Assembly (NCBI RefSeq): GCF_000757885.1
Contig: NZ_JQCR01000002.1
Coordinates: 1,364,001-1,428,000 of the forward strand
DNA: 64,000 bases
Source of the DNA: Paenibacillus wynnii
GTDB lineage: Bacteria; Bacillota; Bacilli; Paenibacillales; Paenibacillaceae
Direction of reading: 5' to 3'
Position numbers and translations under genes: made by a program. Below the pieces are notes generated by a model that was given only the letters and a program-made list of their open reading frames with translations, was not told where the DNA came from and did not search any database. Positions 18,012 to 26,383 of the stretch are shown piece after piece (the first letter of the stretch is position 1; each line of letters opens with the position of its first letter).

Positions 18012-19571
18012 TTGTACATTCAATATACCATGGACCAACTTTGCTTGCCAATGGATCTGGAAGAAGACATCCCGGAAAATCACCTCGTTCGTGTCGTGAA
18101 CGCAGCCGTCAATCGGCTGGACGACACCATCTTTGACGCTGCCTATCCTGGCGGCGGCCGCGACAGCTACCACCCTAAAATGCTCACCAAAGTTATTATC
18201 TACGCGTACACCCAGCAAATCTATTCGTCTCGCCAAATTGCCAAAGCGGTACGGGAGAATATTCCCTTTATGTGGCTGGCCGGACGGCAGCGACCCGACT
18301 TCCGCACTCTTAATCGCTTCCGTTCCCAGCGAATGAAGGACGTCCTTGAAACGGTATTTACCGCCGTGCTTCAGTTTTTGTCTGACGAAAAATACGTTTC
18401 GCTGGAGCATTACTTTGTGGACGGAACCAAAATCGAAGCGAATGCCAATCGCTACACCTTTGTGTGGGGCAAAGCGGTCAACAAGAACAAATTGAAATTA
18501 CAGGAGAAGGTACACGCCCTGTTCGCGAGCATTGAAGCGGCAGAAGACCAAGAAGAACGCGAGCACCACGGAAACGACCTCCTTGAACTCGGGGAGTCTT
18601 CTGAGTGGAACAGCGAGAAACTCGAACTAGCAGCGCAGAGGCTTGAAGCCCAGCTATTGGAAAAACCCAAAGACAAACCCCTGAAAAAAGCCGTTCGGAA
18701 GATTCGCAAGGATTTGCTGCCTAGGCTACTGAAGTATGAGCAGTACCAAATACTGCTTGGCGACCGGAACAGCTTTAGCAAGACCGACCCGGACGCGACC
18801 TTCATGCGGATGAAGGAAGACCACATGCGGAATGGTCAACTCAAACCGGGTTACAATGTACAGATTGGAACCGAAAACCAATTTATATTGGCCTACAGCC
18901 TACACCCAAGACCTACCGATACCCGTTGTTTACAGCCGCACCTGGAAAAGGCAAGGCAGATCCTAGGAAAACTTCCTGGGACGTTAGTTGCGGATGCAGG
19001 CTACGGCAGTGAAGAAAACTACGCCTATCTGGAAAAGGAAGAGATTCAGGCGGTAGTGAAATACGGCAGCTACCATAAAGAAAAGAGCAAAGCATGGAAA
19101 GAGAATGTCGGAAAGATTGAGAACTGGACCTATGACAAAGCCAAAGATACGTGGATATGCCCCACCGGACAAACGCTGCATTTCCGCAAGGAAAGTAAGG
19201 AGCTCTTGGAGAGTGGATATGAAATTGGAAAACGTCATTACCGCAGCTTAAGTTGCGACGGTTGCCCGCTGAAGGAACGCTGTACAAAGGCAACAGGAAA
19301 TCGGGAAGTGGTTGTAAGTCTGGAACGACTGCGGTACCAGAAGCAAGCTCGGGCAATCTTGCAAAGCGAGGAAGGCTATGCTTTGGCTGTACGTCGAATG
19401 ACAGAACCAGAAAGTGTGTTTGGACAACTGAAGAATAACCGGGGCTTCCGGCGGTTTCTGCTTCGCGGCATGGAAAAAGTGACGCTTGAAGTCGGGTGGC
19501 TTTCCCTTGCCCACAATCTACTGAAGCAAGCTGCAAATGACCAAAGACGCAGAGCAGCGATCCTCCAATAA
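18012..19571 (+). CDS. IS1182-family DDE transposase
   Basis: A 519-residue transposase. The N-terminal DUF772-like part reads HPKMLTKVIIYAYTQQIYSSRQIAKA, followed by FVDGTKIEANANRYTFVWGKA, which carries the first catalytic Asp; VADAGYGSEENY carries the second; the Glu lies in the C-terminal PESVFGQLKNNRGFRRF. A Cys-rich DWICPTGQ ... CDGCPLKERC segment before it is usual for IS1182. The start is TTG at 18012 after GGAG; an ATG six codons later is possible. The frame is intact. Confidence 0.93.
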   Translation: MYIQYTMDQLCLPMDLEEDIPENHLVRVVNAAVNRLDDTIFDAAYPGGGRDSYHPKMLTKVIIYAYTQQIYSSRQIAKAVRENIPFMWLAGRQRPDFRTLNRFRSQRMKDVLETVFTAVLQFLSDEKYVSLEHYFVDGTKIEANANRYTFVWGKAVNKNKLKLQEKVHALFASIEAAEDQEEREHHGNDLLELGESSEWNSEKLELAAQRLEAQLLEKPKDKPLKKAVRKIRKDLLPRLLKYEQYQILLGDRNSFSKTDPDATFMRMKEDHMRNGQLKPGYNVQIGTENQFILAYSLHPRPTDTRCLQPHLEKARQILGKLPGTLVADAGYGSEENYAYLEKEEIQAVVKYGSYHKEKSKAWKENVGKIENWTYDKAKDTWICPTGQTLHFRKESKELLESGYEIGKRHYRSLSCDGCPLKERCTKATGNREVVVSLERLRYQKQARAILQSEEGYALAVRRMTEPESVFGQLKNNRGFRRFLLRGMEKVTLEVGWLSLAHNLLKQAANDQRRRAAILQ

Positions 19572-19688
19572 CAGGAGAATCGCTGCTCTGTTGACTTTTT
19601 GCGATTTTGAAAATGAAGAGGGTCTTTCTCCGCTCGTAAAAATCTACTTATGGGACAGCCCCTTTTAATGCTGACCACTCATTTCGTT

Positions 19689-20303
19689 TTATTTGCCTTT
19701 TTGTTCATACAGGCTTCTGATATTTACATCCTGCGGAAGCTTGAAAGGATTCTCGGTGTTGATTCGATCGTAGAACATAATGCCGTCGAGATGGTCTATT
19801 TCATGCTGAATAACAATGGCTGGGTAGCCTTTGAACTTCAGCACAACTTCCTTGCCTGAGGTGTAATCATACCCCTTCACCTTTACGGATTCATACCGAG
19901 GCACAAATCCCTCAACAGGCCGGTCAACGGATAGGCAGCCCTCACTCTCCGGCAGATAAACCATGGATAACGAGTGGCTGACAATTTTCGGATTCACAAG
20001 TGCGTGCTCCAATATTCTCCCCTTCTCGTCCGTTAGGTAGAGGGTAAACATACGCTGCTGTAATCCTATCTGATTGGCCGATAATCCTACTCCAGAACGC
20101 AGCTTGTATTTGGCGGCGACCTCTGGGTTTTGGCTATTTTTCAGGAATTGCATCATACACTGGAGTGTCCCTTGCACCTCCTCAGACAGCGGCAGTTGAA
20201 CTGGCTCTGCGACGGCTCGAAGGATTTGATGACCCTCACGTATAATATCGTCCATCTTAATCACATAGTTAGCATTGTATTTAGAACTAGACAAGCGATT
20301 CAT
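19689..20303 (-). CDS. def: Peptide deformylase
   Basis: A 204-residue enzyme that removes the N-formyl group from new proteins at the ribosome exit. All three motifs are present: GVGLSANQIG, EGCLSV (Cys metal ligand) and QHEIDHLDG (two His ligands and the catalytic Glu). Length and the insert around residue 50-70 fit the larger Gram-positive type 2 enzymes. ATG 20303 was chosen for the AAAAGGTGG upstream; an in-frame start 10 codons earlier lacks a site and the internal MDDIIREGH could also be the natural N-terminus. The stop lies 23 bp from the IS end, so the insertion took its downstream region. Confidence 0.93.
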   Translation of the reverse strand: MNRLSSSKYNANYVIKMDDIIREGHQILRAVAEPVQLPLSEEVQGTLQCMMQFLKNSQNPEVAAKYKLRSGVGLSANQIGLQQRMFTLYLTDEKGRILEHALVNPKIVSHSLSMVYLPESEGCLSVDRPVEGFVPRYESVKVKGYDYTSGKEVVLKFKGYPAIVIQHEIDHLDGIMFYDRINTENPFKLPQDVNIRSLYEQKGK

Positions 20304-20348
20304 CCACCTTTTCTGAAAAACTGTTACCCGCATTAATAATACATTGTA

Positions 20349-21638
20349 TTAAGGATTTATGAAGGCCGTTCGTAACTGCCCGCTATATTTTACATCAAAT
20401 CCAAGACCTGTTGCTAGTGCTGCTAAAGGTAAATATGTTTTATCTTCTTTGCCAACCTTCTGTAAAAAGGCAGGCGTATCAATTGCAACATTCTGCCCGT
20501 TCACTTTGATATTCTTGGCGCCAATCGTGATAACAACGGTTCTGCCGCCGTATAAGATCGTAGCACTGGATGTTTTGTTGTCCCACTTGCCAGTTGCGCC
20601 CACTGCGTTCAGAACATCCTTCAGAGCCAAGAAGTTCTGCCCGTTTTTAAGGATCGGCTTGTTCGGCGTATTTAACTCTATCCCTTTTACCACAATAGAC
20701 ATAGGTGCAGAGGATGGGGTCATTACGGCCACAGCCGGTGTACGGTATTCTCCCCATTGAAGCTCCGCGAACACTCTGGCAATCTTCTCATAACCAAGCT
20801 GAGTCGGATGAAAGTCTGCTTTTCCTATACCGATAATATGTGTTAATGAGCCCTCTACACCCGCAAAACGTTCGGCTACATGTGCCACGCGGACAGGTGC
20901 ACCCTCACGGTTCATGCTTGCCGCAACACTTTCCACTGTTGTCGTCATGCGAGCAGCCGCAGTCATAAGCTGGGCATAGTTAGGACCCAACGCAATGCTC
21001 GGGGCAGGCTGATATTGATCTGCCAGAATGATGGTCGATTGCGGATTCACAGCCCGGATGTTCTGAAGCACAGCGGTTACATTCGTTGTGTAATCGGTAA
21101 GACGCTGCTCTAACTGGGATTGAAAATCTACATCTGTCATCTCCTTGACCTTCAAGAAAAGACTGCTCACATCATTACCACCTATGGTAATAGTAATGAG
21201 ATCAGCCGACTTCAGCTCTGTCCCGATCTGGACAGTCAGACCCGCGAATTGAGTGATCCGAGGGTCCAGCAATCCCACCTGAATCCCTTCAGGTGTAATC
21301 GCTGCACCTGTAGAAATCGCTCCTGTGTAATTACGAAGCCCGGCTGTAGTCAAACCCAAGATGCCGTAATTGGTCAGCGAGGCTCTTCCGTGGTACCATC
21401 CCTGCTCCAGCAATCTTTCCGCATAACCGTAAGGCTTCGTATTAGGGTCAGTCATTCCTGGCTCATAGCCCGCGGTTATGGAGTCGCCCAGAGCTACGAT
21501 GTTAAAGACATCCTGTCCTGAGTCCCCTGCAACCGCTGCCGCATTTATGGTTCCGCCTCCTGTGATAACCAGTGCAGAGAACAGCAGAAGGCCGCTTGTT
21601 CCAACTGCAACAATCCTTTTCAATGCGTTCAGCATCAT
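20349..21638 (-). CDS. Secreted SGNH/GDSL hydrolase with copper-amine-oxidase-N-like domain
   Basis: A 429-residue exported protein. A signal peptide covers about residues 1-33 (VAVGTSGLLLFSALVITGG ... AAA). The SGNH esterase domain shows block I ALGDSITAGYEPG (catalytic Ser), block III TIGGNDV and block V DFHPTQLGYE (Asp and His). The last ~115 residues form a copper amine oxidase N-terminal-like module (NGQNFLALKDVLNAVGATG ... YLPLAALATGLGF). It would hydrolyse an ester or acetyl group at the cell surface; substrate unknown. GGGGGAG lies just before the double ATG, so translation probably starts at the second Met (21635). Confidence 0.9.
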   Translation of the reverse strand: MMLNALKRIVAVGTSGLLLFSALVITGGGTINAAAVAGDSGQDVFNIVALGDSITAGYEPGMTDPNTKPYGYAERLLEQGWYHGRASLTNYGILGLTTAGLRNYTGAISTGAAITPEGIQVGLLDPRITQFAGLTVQIGTELKSADLITITIGGNDVSSLFLKVKEMTDVDFQSQLEQRLTDYTTNVTAVLQNIRAVNPQSTIILADQYQPAPSIALGPNYAQLMTAAARMTTTVESVAASMNREGAPVRVAHVAERFAGVEGSLTHIIGIGKADFHPTQLGYEKIARVFAELQWGEYRTPAVAVMTPSSAPMSIVVKGIELNTPNKPILKNGQNFLALKDVLNAVGATGKWDNKTSSATILYGGRTVVITIGAKNIKVNGQNVAIDTPAFLQKVGKEDKTYLPLAALATGLGFDVKYSGQLRTAFINP

Positions 21639-21686
21639 ACTCCCCCTTAAATGTTATGAACCCATTCTATCATTACCACAGGCCAT

Positions 21687-21728
21687 ACAAAAGAGCGGCT
21701 TCCCGTTATGGAGAAACCGCTCTTTTGT
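21687..21728 (-). terminator. Terminator of the fabI-IMPase run
   Basis: ACAAAAGAGCGG pairs with CCGCTCTTTTGT; T runs lie on both strands. Confidence 0.9.
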
Positions 21729-21752
21729 ACTCACTTATTTAATACTGCTGTA

Positions 21753-22025
21753 TTATGCTTTATCCCCTTTAGTTGTAGAGCCGCTACCTAAGTTAGTGCT
21801 TTTCTCTGCCTGATCCAGATATTTATCGTAACGATTATCCAGCTCACGGCCGATCTTTCGGTAACGAAGAGTCTCTTCCACAATGGGATCCAGGGTGGTC
21901 TGAATACGAATTTCATACTTCGGTGAAATTTCACGAATTTCCTGGGCTTTACGATCTCCCTGCTCCATTTCACCTTCAGTCAACATTTCGCTTAATTTGC
22001 GTTCCAAATCATTATTTTCACTCAT
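21753..22025 (-). CDS. Small charged protein, function unknown
   Basis: A 90-residue hydrophilic, helix-rich protein (NNDLERKLSEMLTEGEMEQGD ... YRKIGRELDNRYDKYLDQAEKS) without membrane segments or known motifs. It starts 15 bp after the IMPase stop, with a good AAGGAGGG site, and is followed by the terminator, so it is the last gene of the fabI run. I do not recognise a family. Confidence 0.7.
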   Translation of the reverse strand: MSENNDLERKLSEMLTEGEMEQGDRKAQEIREISPKYEIRIQTTLDPIVEETLRYRKIGRELDNRYDKYLDQAEKSTNLGSGSTTKGDKA

Positions 22026-22040
22026 CGCAGGTTGCCCTCC

Positions 22041-22934
22041 TTAAAGCTTATATCCGGTCGCATCAGCGGATGTAAGAGAGGATACCAGACCCTCATGGAT
22101 TTTGCCGTTACTGGCTACAATATGCCGCGTTCCAATATCATACGGACGTCCCAGCGTATCGCTAACCTTACCTCCGGATTCCAATACGAGCAGTACACCT
22201 GCAGCACAATCCCATGGGTTAAGTCCCACTTCCCAGTAGCCATCCACCCGACCGGCCGCTACATAAGCTAGGTGCAGGGCTGCCGAACCGCCGGCGCGAA
22301 CGCCGCGCACTTGCGGTAGGATACTTTGGAGACCCGCCATATTCACCGGTTGCGCAAATTCACGATCCGGTGGAAATCCCATGGCAATCAGACTGTCGGA
22401 AAGGTTAGTCTCCCCTGAGACAGCGGTTGGTATGCCGTGCATATAGGCTCCCTTGCCTTTTTCAGCTACAAACATTTCATCACGAGTGGGGTCATAAATG
22501 ACACCGACAGTGATTTCTCCGCGAACAACCAACGCAATCGATACACAATAGAACGGAAATCCATGTACGAAATTAGTAGTTCCATCCACTGGATCAACGA
22601 TCCACATATATTCATTCTCCCGTGCCTCTTCCAGAGCTGCAGCGGCTGCTGCCGCTCCCGGTTCAACGCTTTCTTCACCCAAAAAGGTATGATCGGGATA
22701 ATGCGTAAGTACGAGTCTGCGGATCATTTGCTCAACGCCTTTATCGACCTCTGTCACCAGGTCTTGGGCGGAAGTTTTGGTTCCAAGGTCTTTTACCTGA
22801 CCCTGTCTGCTTTTGATCCATTCTCCAGCCTTGGCAGCAGCATTAATCGCCACTGCTGTATGTCCTTTGCCTGAAACAACATAAGGCTCCCGTTCGGTTC
22901 GGCCATTTGGATTTGTAGGATTGATTGGATTCAT
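22041..22934 (-). CDS. Inositol-monophosphatase-family phosphatase
   Basis: A 297-residue Mg-dependent, Li-sensitive-type phosphatase. The three family motifs are FLGEESV (metal Glu), IVDPVDGTTNFVHGFPFY (metal Asp and the DG-T motif) and NPWDCAAGVLLVLESGG (WD-AAG). Such enzymes dephosphorylate inositol phosphates, PAP or sugar phosphates; which one is unknown. ATG 22934 was chosen; 25 residues of open frame upstream show no family similarity. It lies 80 bp downstream of fabI in the same direction. An Ala run (AAAAAALEEA) sits in a loop after the GEES motif. Confidence 0.92.
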   Translation of the reverse strand: MNPINPTNPNGRTEREPYVVSGKGHTAVAINAAAKAGEWIKSRQGQVKDLGTKTSAQDLVTEVDKGVEQMIRRLVLTHYPDHTFLGEESVEPGAAAAAAALEEARENEYMWIVDPVDGTTNFVHGFPFYCVSIALVVRGEITVGVIYDPTRDEMFVAEKGKGAYMHGIPTAVSGETNLSDSLIAMGFPPDREFAQPVNMAGLQSILPQVRGVRAGGSAALHLAYVAAGRVDGYWEVGLNPWDCAAGVLLVLESGGKVSDTLGRPYDIGTRHIVASNGKIHEGLVSSLTSADATGYKL

Positions 22935-23014
22935 ATCTTCACTTCGCTTTCTTGTACATAGTCGTCGTATTAAGCTCACCGCGCTCCCTGCACGATGTTT
23001 ACTTGGCATGAACG

Positions 23015-23785
23015 TTAACCGCCGATGATGTGATATCCCCCATCAACATGGATAACTTCTCCAGTAATTCCGCGGGACAGATGGCTCATCAAGAACATAG
23101 CCGTATCCCCTACCTCTGCTGTATCGGTGCCCCGCCGAAGAGGAGCTTTTTCCTCAACAATACGCAGAATCGAGTTGAAATCACTGATCCCCTTAGCGGC
23201 CAGCGTACGAATCGGTCCTGCCGAAATGGCATTGACACGAATATTGTCCGGTCCAAGATCACTTGCCAAATAACGAACCGATGCTTCAAGTGCGGCCTTG
23301 GCGACTCCCATAACGTTGTAGTTACGCATTACTCGTTCCGAGCCCATGTATGTCATTGTAATTATTGAACCGCCCTCAGTCATTAACGGATGCAGACGCT
23401 GGGCTACAGCCACCAGGGAATACGCGCTGATGTCATGAGCGAGTGCAAATCCAGCCCGTGAAGTATTCGCAAAGCGGCCTTCCAAATCTTCATCTTTGGC
23501 AAAAGCGATACTATGCACTATACCGTGCAGCTCGCCAAAGCGTTCCTCAAGCTCCGTCGCTAAGGTATCAATATCATTATCAACCGTTACGTCACATGGC
23601 AGGATAATTGAGCCCGGGAGTGTCTCCGCCAGCTTGCGTACGCGACTTTCTACCCGTTCATTCTCGTATGTAAAAGCTAGGCGTGCGCCCTGATCTGACA
23701 AGCTCTGGGCAATGGCCCAGGCAATGCTCCGATCATTCGCCACGCCCATAACGACGATGTTTTTTCCGGTTAACATCTCTCCCAT
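23015..23785 (-). CDS. fabI: Enoyl-[acyl-carrier-protein] reductase (NADH)
   Basis: A 256-residue short-chain dehydrogenase that performs the last step of fatty acid elongation and is the target of triclosan. Signatures: the divergent cofactor loop GVANDRSIAWAIA; catalytic Tyr and Lys in YNVMGVAKAALEASVRYLA; and SAGPIRTLAAKGISDF. AAAGGGG lies eight bases before the ATG. It heads a run with the phosphatase and a small gene. I searched upstream for a FapR-type operator and did not find a convincing one. Confidence 0.95.
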   Translation of the reverse strand: MGEMLTGKNIVVMGVANDRSIAWAIAQSLSDQGARLAFTYENERVESRVRKLAETLPGSIILPCDVTVDNDIDTLATELEERFGELHGIVHSIAFAKDEDLEGRFANTSRAGFALAHDISAYSLVAVAQRLHPLMTEGGSIITMTYMGSERVMRNYNVMGVAKAALEASVRYLASDLGPDNIRVNAISAGPIRTLAAKGISDFNSILRIVEEKAPLRRGTDTAEVGDTAMFLMSHLSRGITGEVIHVDGGYHIIGG

Positions 23786-23903
23786 GTGTTAAACCCCTTT
23801 GAAAAGATTTGAGCTTCGGGCGCTAAAGTTTCATCCAACGTACCCTATTTCAGGATACATATCAAGTGGAGCCTTCGTAACTAATCCCCATGTTTATTCC
23901 AGT

Positions 23904-24911
23904 TTACGGATCGATATTAACGCTGGCTCCGTCTAGCAAAGTAATTCCATTACCCACCTCTGCCAGCTCTTTCATGGCCTCCATCAGATCAAACAGTGCG
24001 CCATCCTTAGCTTTGGCCTCAATCATCACGTCAACGGCCGGAGTAGATGCAGCAATCCGTCTGAGAAAAGCAAGGATCGGTGCCGGCTCGACTCCTTCAG
24101 CATGACTTCGGGGGTCAGTAGGACTGCGAGGACTGGAGACATGAATCTTGGGAGGCAGATGCTCTCCGGGACCGACATCCGTTAATGCGAGCGGACTCTG
24201 CCAGGTCTTCTGTATATCCTCCCATAATTCCCAAGGCAGTTCTCCCTCATTGTTCACCCACTGATGATGGATATCGAGGACCATTGGCAGCCCAAGTCCC
24301 TGGCATACCGCCAGTGTCTCAGGTGCGTTGAATGTCTTGTCATCATTCTCCAGTGTGATGCGTTCCCGCAATTCCAAGGGAAGATTGCCGAATTGTTCAT
24401 GAAAACGAGCCGCTGCCGAAGGCTTGTCCCCATAAGCGCCCCCGATATGAATATTATTCTTAGCTGTACATGGCAAGTCCAGCGCTTTGAGCATCCGGGT
24501 ATGGTGTTGTAAATCACGGATAGAACTGGACAACACTTCCGGTCGTGGAGTACTAAGGACCGTAAAATGATCAGGATGGAAAGAGACTCTGATCCCATGC
24601 TTTTTGATAAAGCTGCCTACTTCCTGAAAGGCATCCGCCAGCGCCGCAAAAGGATTCCAGTCCTGCAAATCAGGATGCGTAGCCAGCGGAATCAGCTTGG
24701 AGGTGAGGCGGTACACCTTAATATCAGACCCAACATTATGCCTAAGCAGACGATGGGTATTGTGCAGATTCATTCGGCCGATACTCTCTAGCCGTCTTAC
24801 TGCCGCCTCACGGTCACCTATTTTGTTGAAGGATGCCATCGTCATGGTCTTGGATGGGGAGCAGTCTGGGATGACCGTCGACATTGCCACGTATCCAAAT
24901 CGGACAATCAT
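23904..24911 (-). CDS. uvsE: UV damage endonuclease
   Basis: A 335-residue TIM-barrel metal-dependent endonuclease that cuts 5' of UV photoproducts and starts an alternative excision repair path. Recognisable features are the N-terminal FGYVAMS, NLHNTHRLLRHN, FHPDHFTVLSTPRPEVL, IHIGGAYGDK, TLENDDKTF and LDIHHQWVNN, which supply metal-binding His, Glu and Asp. UvsE is common in spore formers. Its start overlaps the previous gene by four bases (ATGA). Confidence 0.93.
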   Translation of the reverse strand: MIVRFGYVAMSTVIPDCSPSKTMTMASFNKIGDREAAVRRLESIGRMNLHNTHRLLRHNVGSDIKVYRLTSKLIPLATHPDLQDWNPFAALADAFQEVGSFIKKHGIRVSFHPDHFTVLSTPRPEVLSSSIRDLQHHTRMLKALDLPCTAKNNIHIGGAYGDKPSAAARFHEQFGNLPLELRERITLENDDKTFNAPETLAVCQGLGLPMVLDIHHQWVNNEGELPWELWEDIQKTWQSPLALTDVGPGEHLPPKIHVSSPRSPTDPRSHAEGVEPAPILAFLRRIAASTPAVDVMIEAKAKDGALFDLMEAMKELAEVGNGITLLDGASVNIDP

Positions 24912-25228
24912 TTTTCTTCTCCAAAAAACATTTCAAAGGCTAGGGCAGTTTGCACCCGCGACTCTTCCTCCGTAAGCTTGCGTACAAGTTCCATTTCTAC
25001 TGCCGTAATCTCATGACCTTGAAAATTAATCTCTGCGATGGACGCAGAGATTTTGACTATAGCTATAGCAACATTCTCCAGCGTATAGGCGATAACCTTT
25101 TGCCCGGTTGGAAAGACGCGAAATCCTGTCTTAACCATCTTGCAGCGTCCATATTCCAGCAGTTCGTAAAGCTCCTGCTCATTCTTAAATTTGCACACTG
25201 AATTAAATTCTGTTTGAAAGCCCATCAT
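24908..25228 (-). CDS. Small conserved protein coupled to uvsE, function unknown
   Basis: A 106-residue soluble protein (MGFQTEFNSVCKFKNEQEL ... FPTGQKVIAYTLENVAIAIVKI). The N-terminal pattern GFQTEFNSV and the later beta-rich part recall the DUF2584 family, but I am not certain. AAAGGAGAG precedes the double ATG. It overlaps uvsE by four bases, so the two are translationally coupled; whether it helps repair is unknown. Confidence 0.75.
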   Translation of the reverse strand: MMGFQTEFNSVCKFKNEQELYELLEYGRCKMVKTGFRVFPTGQKVIAYTLENVAIAIVKISASIAEINFQGHEITAVEMELVRKLTEEESRVQTALAFEMFFGEEK

Positions 25229-25268
25229 TTCTCTCCTTTCCGGCCGGGATAATCTCCCTATCAGCCCC

Positions 25269-26363
25269 TTATTGCTCGTTGTCGTACTTCAGACTTTGTT
25301 TGAATTCATAACGCTCCAGAGCAAGCTCTATCATACGGTCCAGCAGTGCTTTGTAAGAGAGGCCGGTTTCCCGCCACAACAGAGGATACATACTGAAAGG
25401 TGTGAAGCCCGGCATGGTATTGACCTCATTGATCAATATTTTGCCGTCAGACCTGCGCATAAAGAAATCTGCACGTGTTATTCCGCTACCTTCAATAGCT
25501 CTAAAAGCTGTTATTGCCGATTCCCTCAGGTGGTCCGCAACCTCACAGTCAACCGGAGCCGGAATAAGCATTTGCGATTTGCCATCAATATATTTTGCAG
25601 CATAATCGTAATATTCACCAGAAGAGACGATTTCACCCGGGACAGAAGCTTCAGGCTCATCATTGCCTAAGACACTAACCTCTAGTTCACGTGCGTCCAC
25701 GAATTCTTCAATGATAACCTTTGTATCATATTTGAAGGCGAATTCAACAGCTTTGATCAGGCTTTCCTTATCAACGGCCTTGGAAATACCTACACTGGAG
25801 CCCAGATTGGCAGGTTTCACGAACACCGGATAACCCAGCTTATCCTCAACGTTTGTGATCAACTCATAGCCTTGGCGTTTCCATGCGCTAACACTGAAGT
25901 AGCAATACAGGCACTGATCAAGCCCAGCCTCTGCGAACAGCTTCTTCATTACTACTTTATCCATGCCGGCCGCCGAAGCAAGAACCCCTGCACCAACGTA
26001 AGGGATATTCGCCATTTCGAATAATCCTTGGATGGTTCCGTCCTCACCATGGGTACCATGTAAAAGAGGGAACATTACATCTACTGCTTTTTCCCCGCCG
26101 GACAATCCGCTGAATACTGCATTAAGGGCAGTGCCCATATCTTCTGGAGCGTCAGCAAGCTTGAGCTCTTCTATCCGGCCAAAAGGTGCCGACAGCGTCT
26201 TTCCAACCTTCCAAAGTCCCTGCTTAGTAATATAAAAAGGTACAATCTCGTATTTATCGTAGTCAAAAGCGTTCATAACTGCAAAAGCCGTCTGAAGCGA
26301 TACTTCATGTTCTCCGGATTTGCCGCCGTACGTAAGTCCTACGGTTAGTTTTGGGTTCCCCAT
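25269..26363 (-). CDS. ddl: D-alanine--D-alanine ligase
   Basis: A 364-residue ATP-grasp enzyme that makes the D-Ala-D-Ala dipeptide for peptidoglycan. Motifs: GGKSGEHEVSLQTA at the N-terminus, HGTHGEDGTIQGLFE, the ATP-binding PVFVKPANLGSSVGISK, and NEVNTMPGFTPFSMYPLLW near the C-terminus. The omega-loop region and length fit normal Ddl rather than vancomycin-resistance ligases, though only a structural comparison would settle D-Ala versus D-Lac preference. It sits 20 bp after the amidase gene in the same run. Confidence 0.95.
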   Translation of the reverse strand: MGNPKLTVGLTYGGKSGEHEVSLQTAFAVMNAFDYDKYEIVPFYITKQGLWKVGKTLSAPFGRIEELKLADAPEDMGTALNAVFSGLSGGEKAVDVMFPLLHGTHGEDGTIQGLFEMANIPYVGAGVLASAAGMDKVVMKKLFAEAGLDQCLYCYFSVSAWKRQGYELITNVEDKLGYPVFVKPANLGSSVGISKAVDKESLIKAVEFAFKYDTKVIIEEFVDARELEVSVLGNDEPEASVPGEIVSSGEYYDYAAKYIDGKSQMLIPAPVDCEVADHLRESAITAFRAIEGSGITRADFFMRRSDGKILINEVNTMPGFTPFSMYPLLWRETGLSYKALLDRMIELALERYEFKQSLKYDNEQ

Positions 26364-26383
26364 GCCATTAACCTCTTTCTGAA

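Larger units (their letters stand above)
17690..19666 (+). mobile_element. IS1182-family insertion sequence, about 1.98 kb
   Basis: Perfect 20-bp terminal inverted repeats, AAAAGGGGCTGTCCCATAAG, lie at 17690-17709 and, inverted, at 19647-19666. Between them is one intact transposase gene. The left non-coding part (about 320 bp) holds a copy of the dispersed structured repeat. I could not identify a target-site duplication. Intact ends and an uninterrupted frame suggest the element is recent or still active. Confidence 0.9.

Noticed and set aside
18913..19536. A 207-codon minus-strand frame inside the IS1182 transposase
   Set aside because: Composition is not protein-like and it lies fully within the intact transposase.
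17676..19680. Target-site duplication of the IS1182 element
   Set aside because: The bases directly outside the two inverted repeats do not match; no duplication can be claimed.
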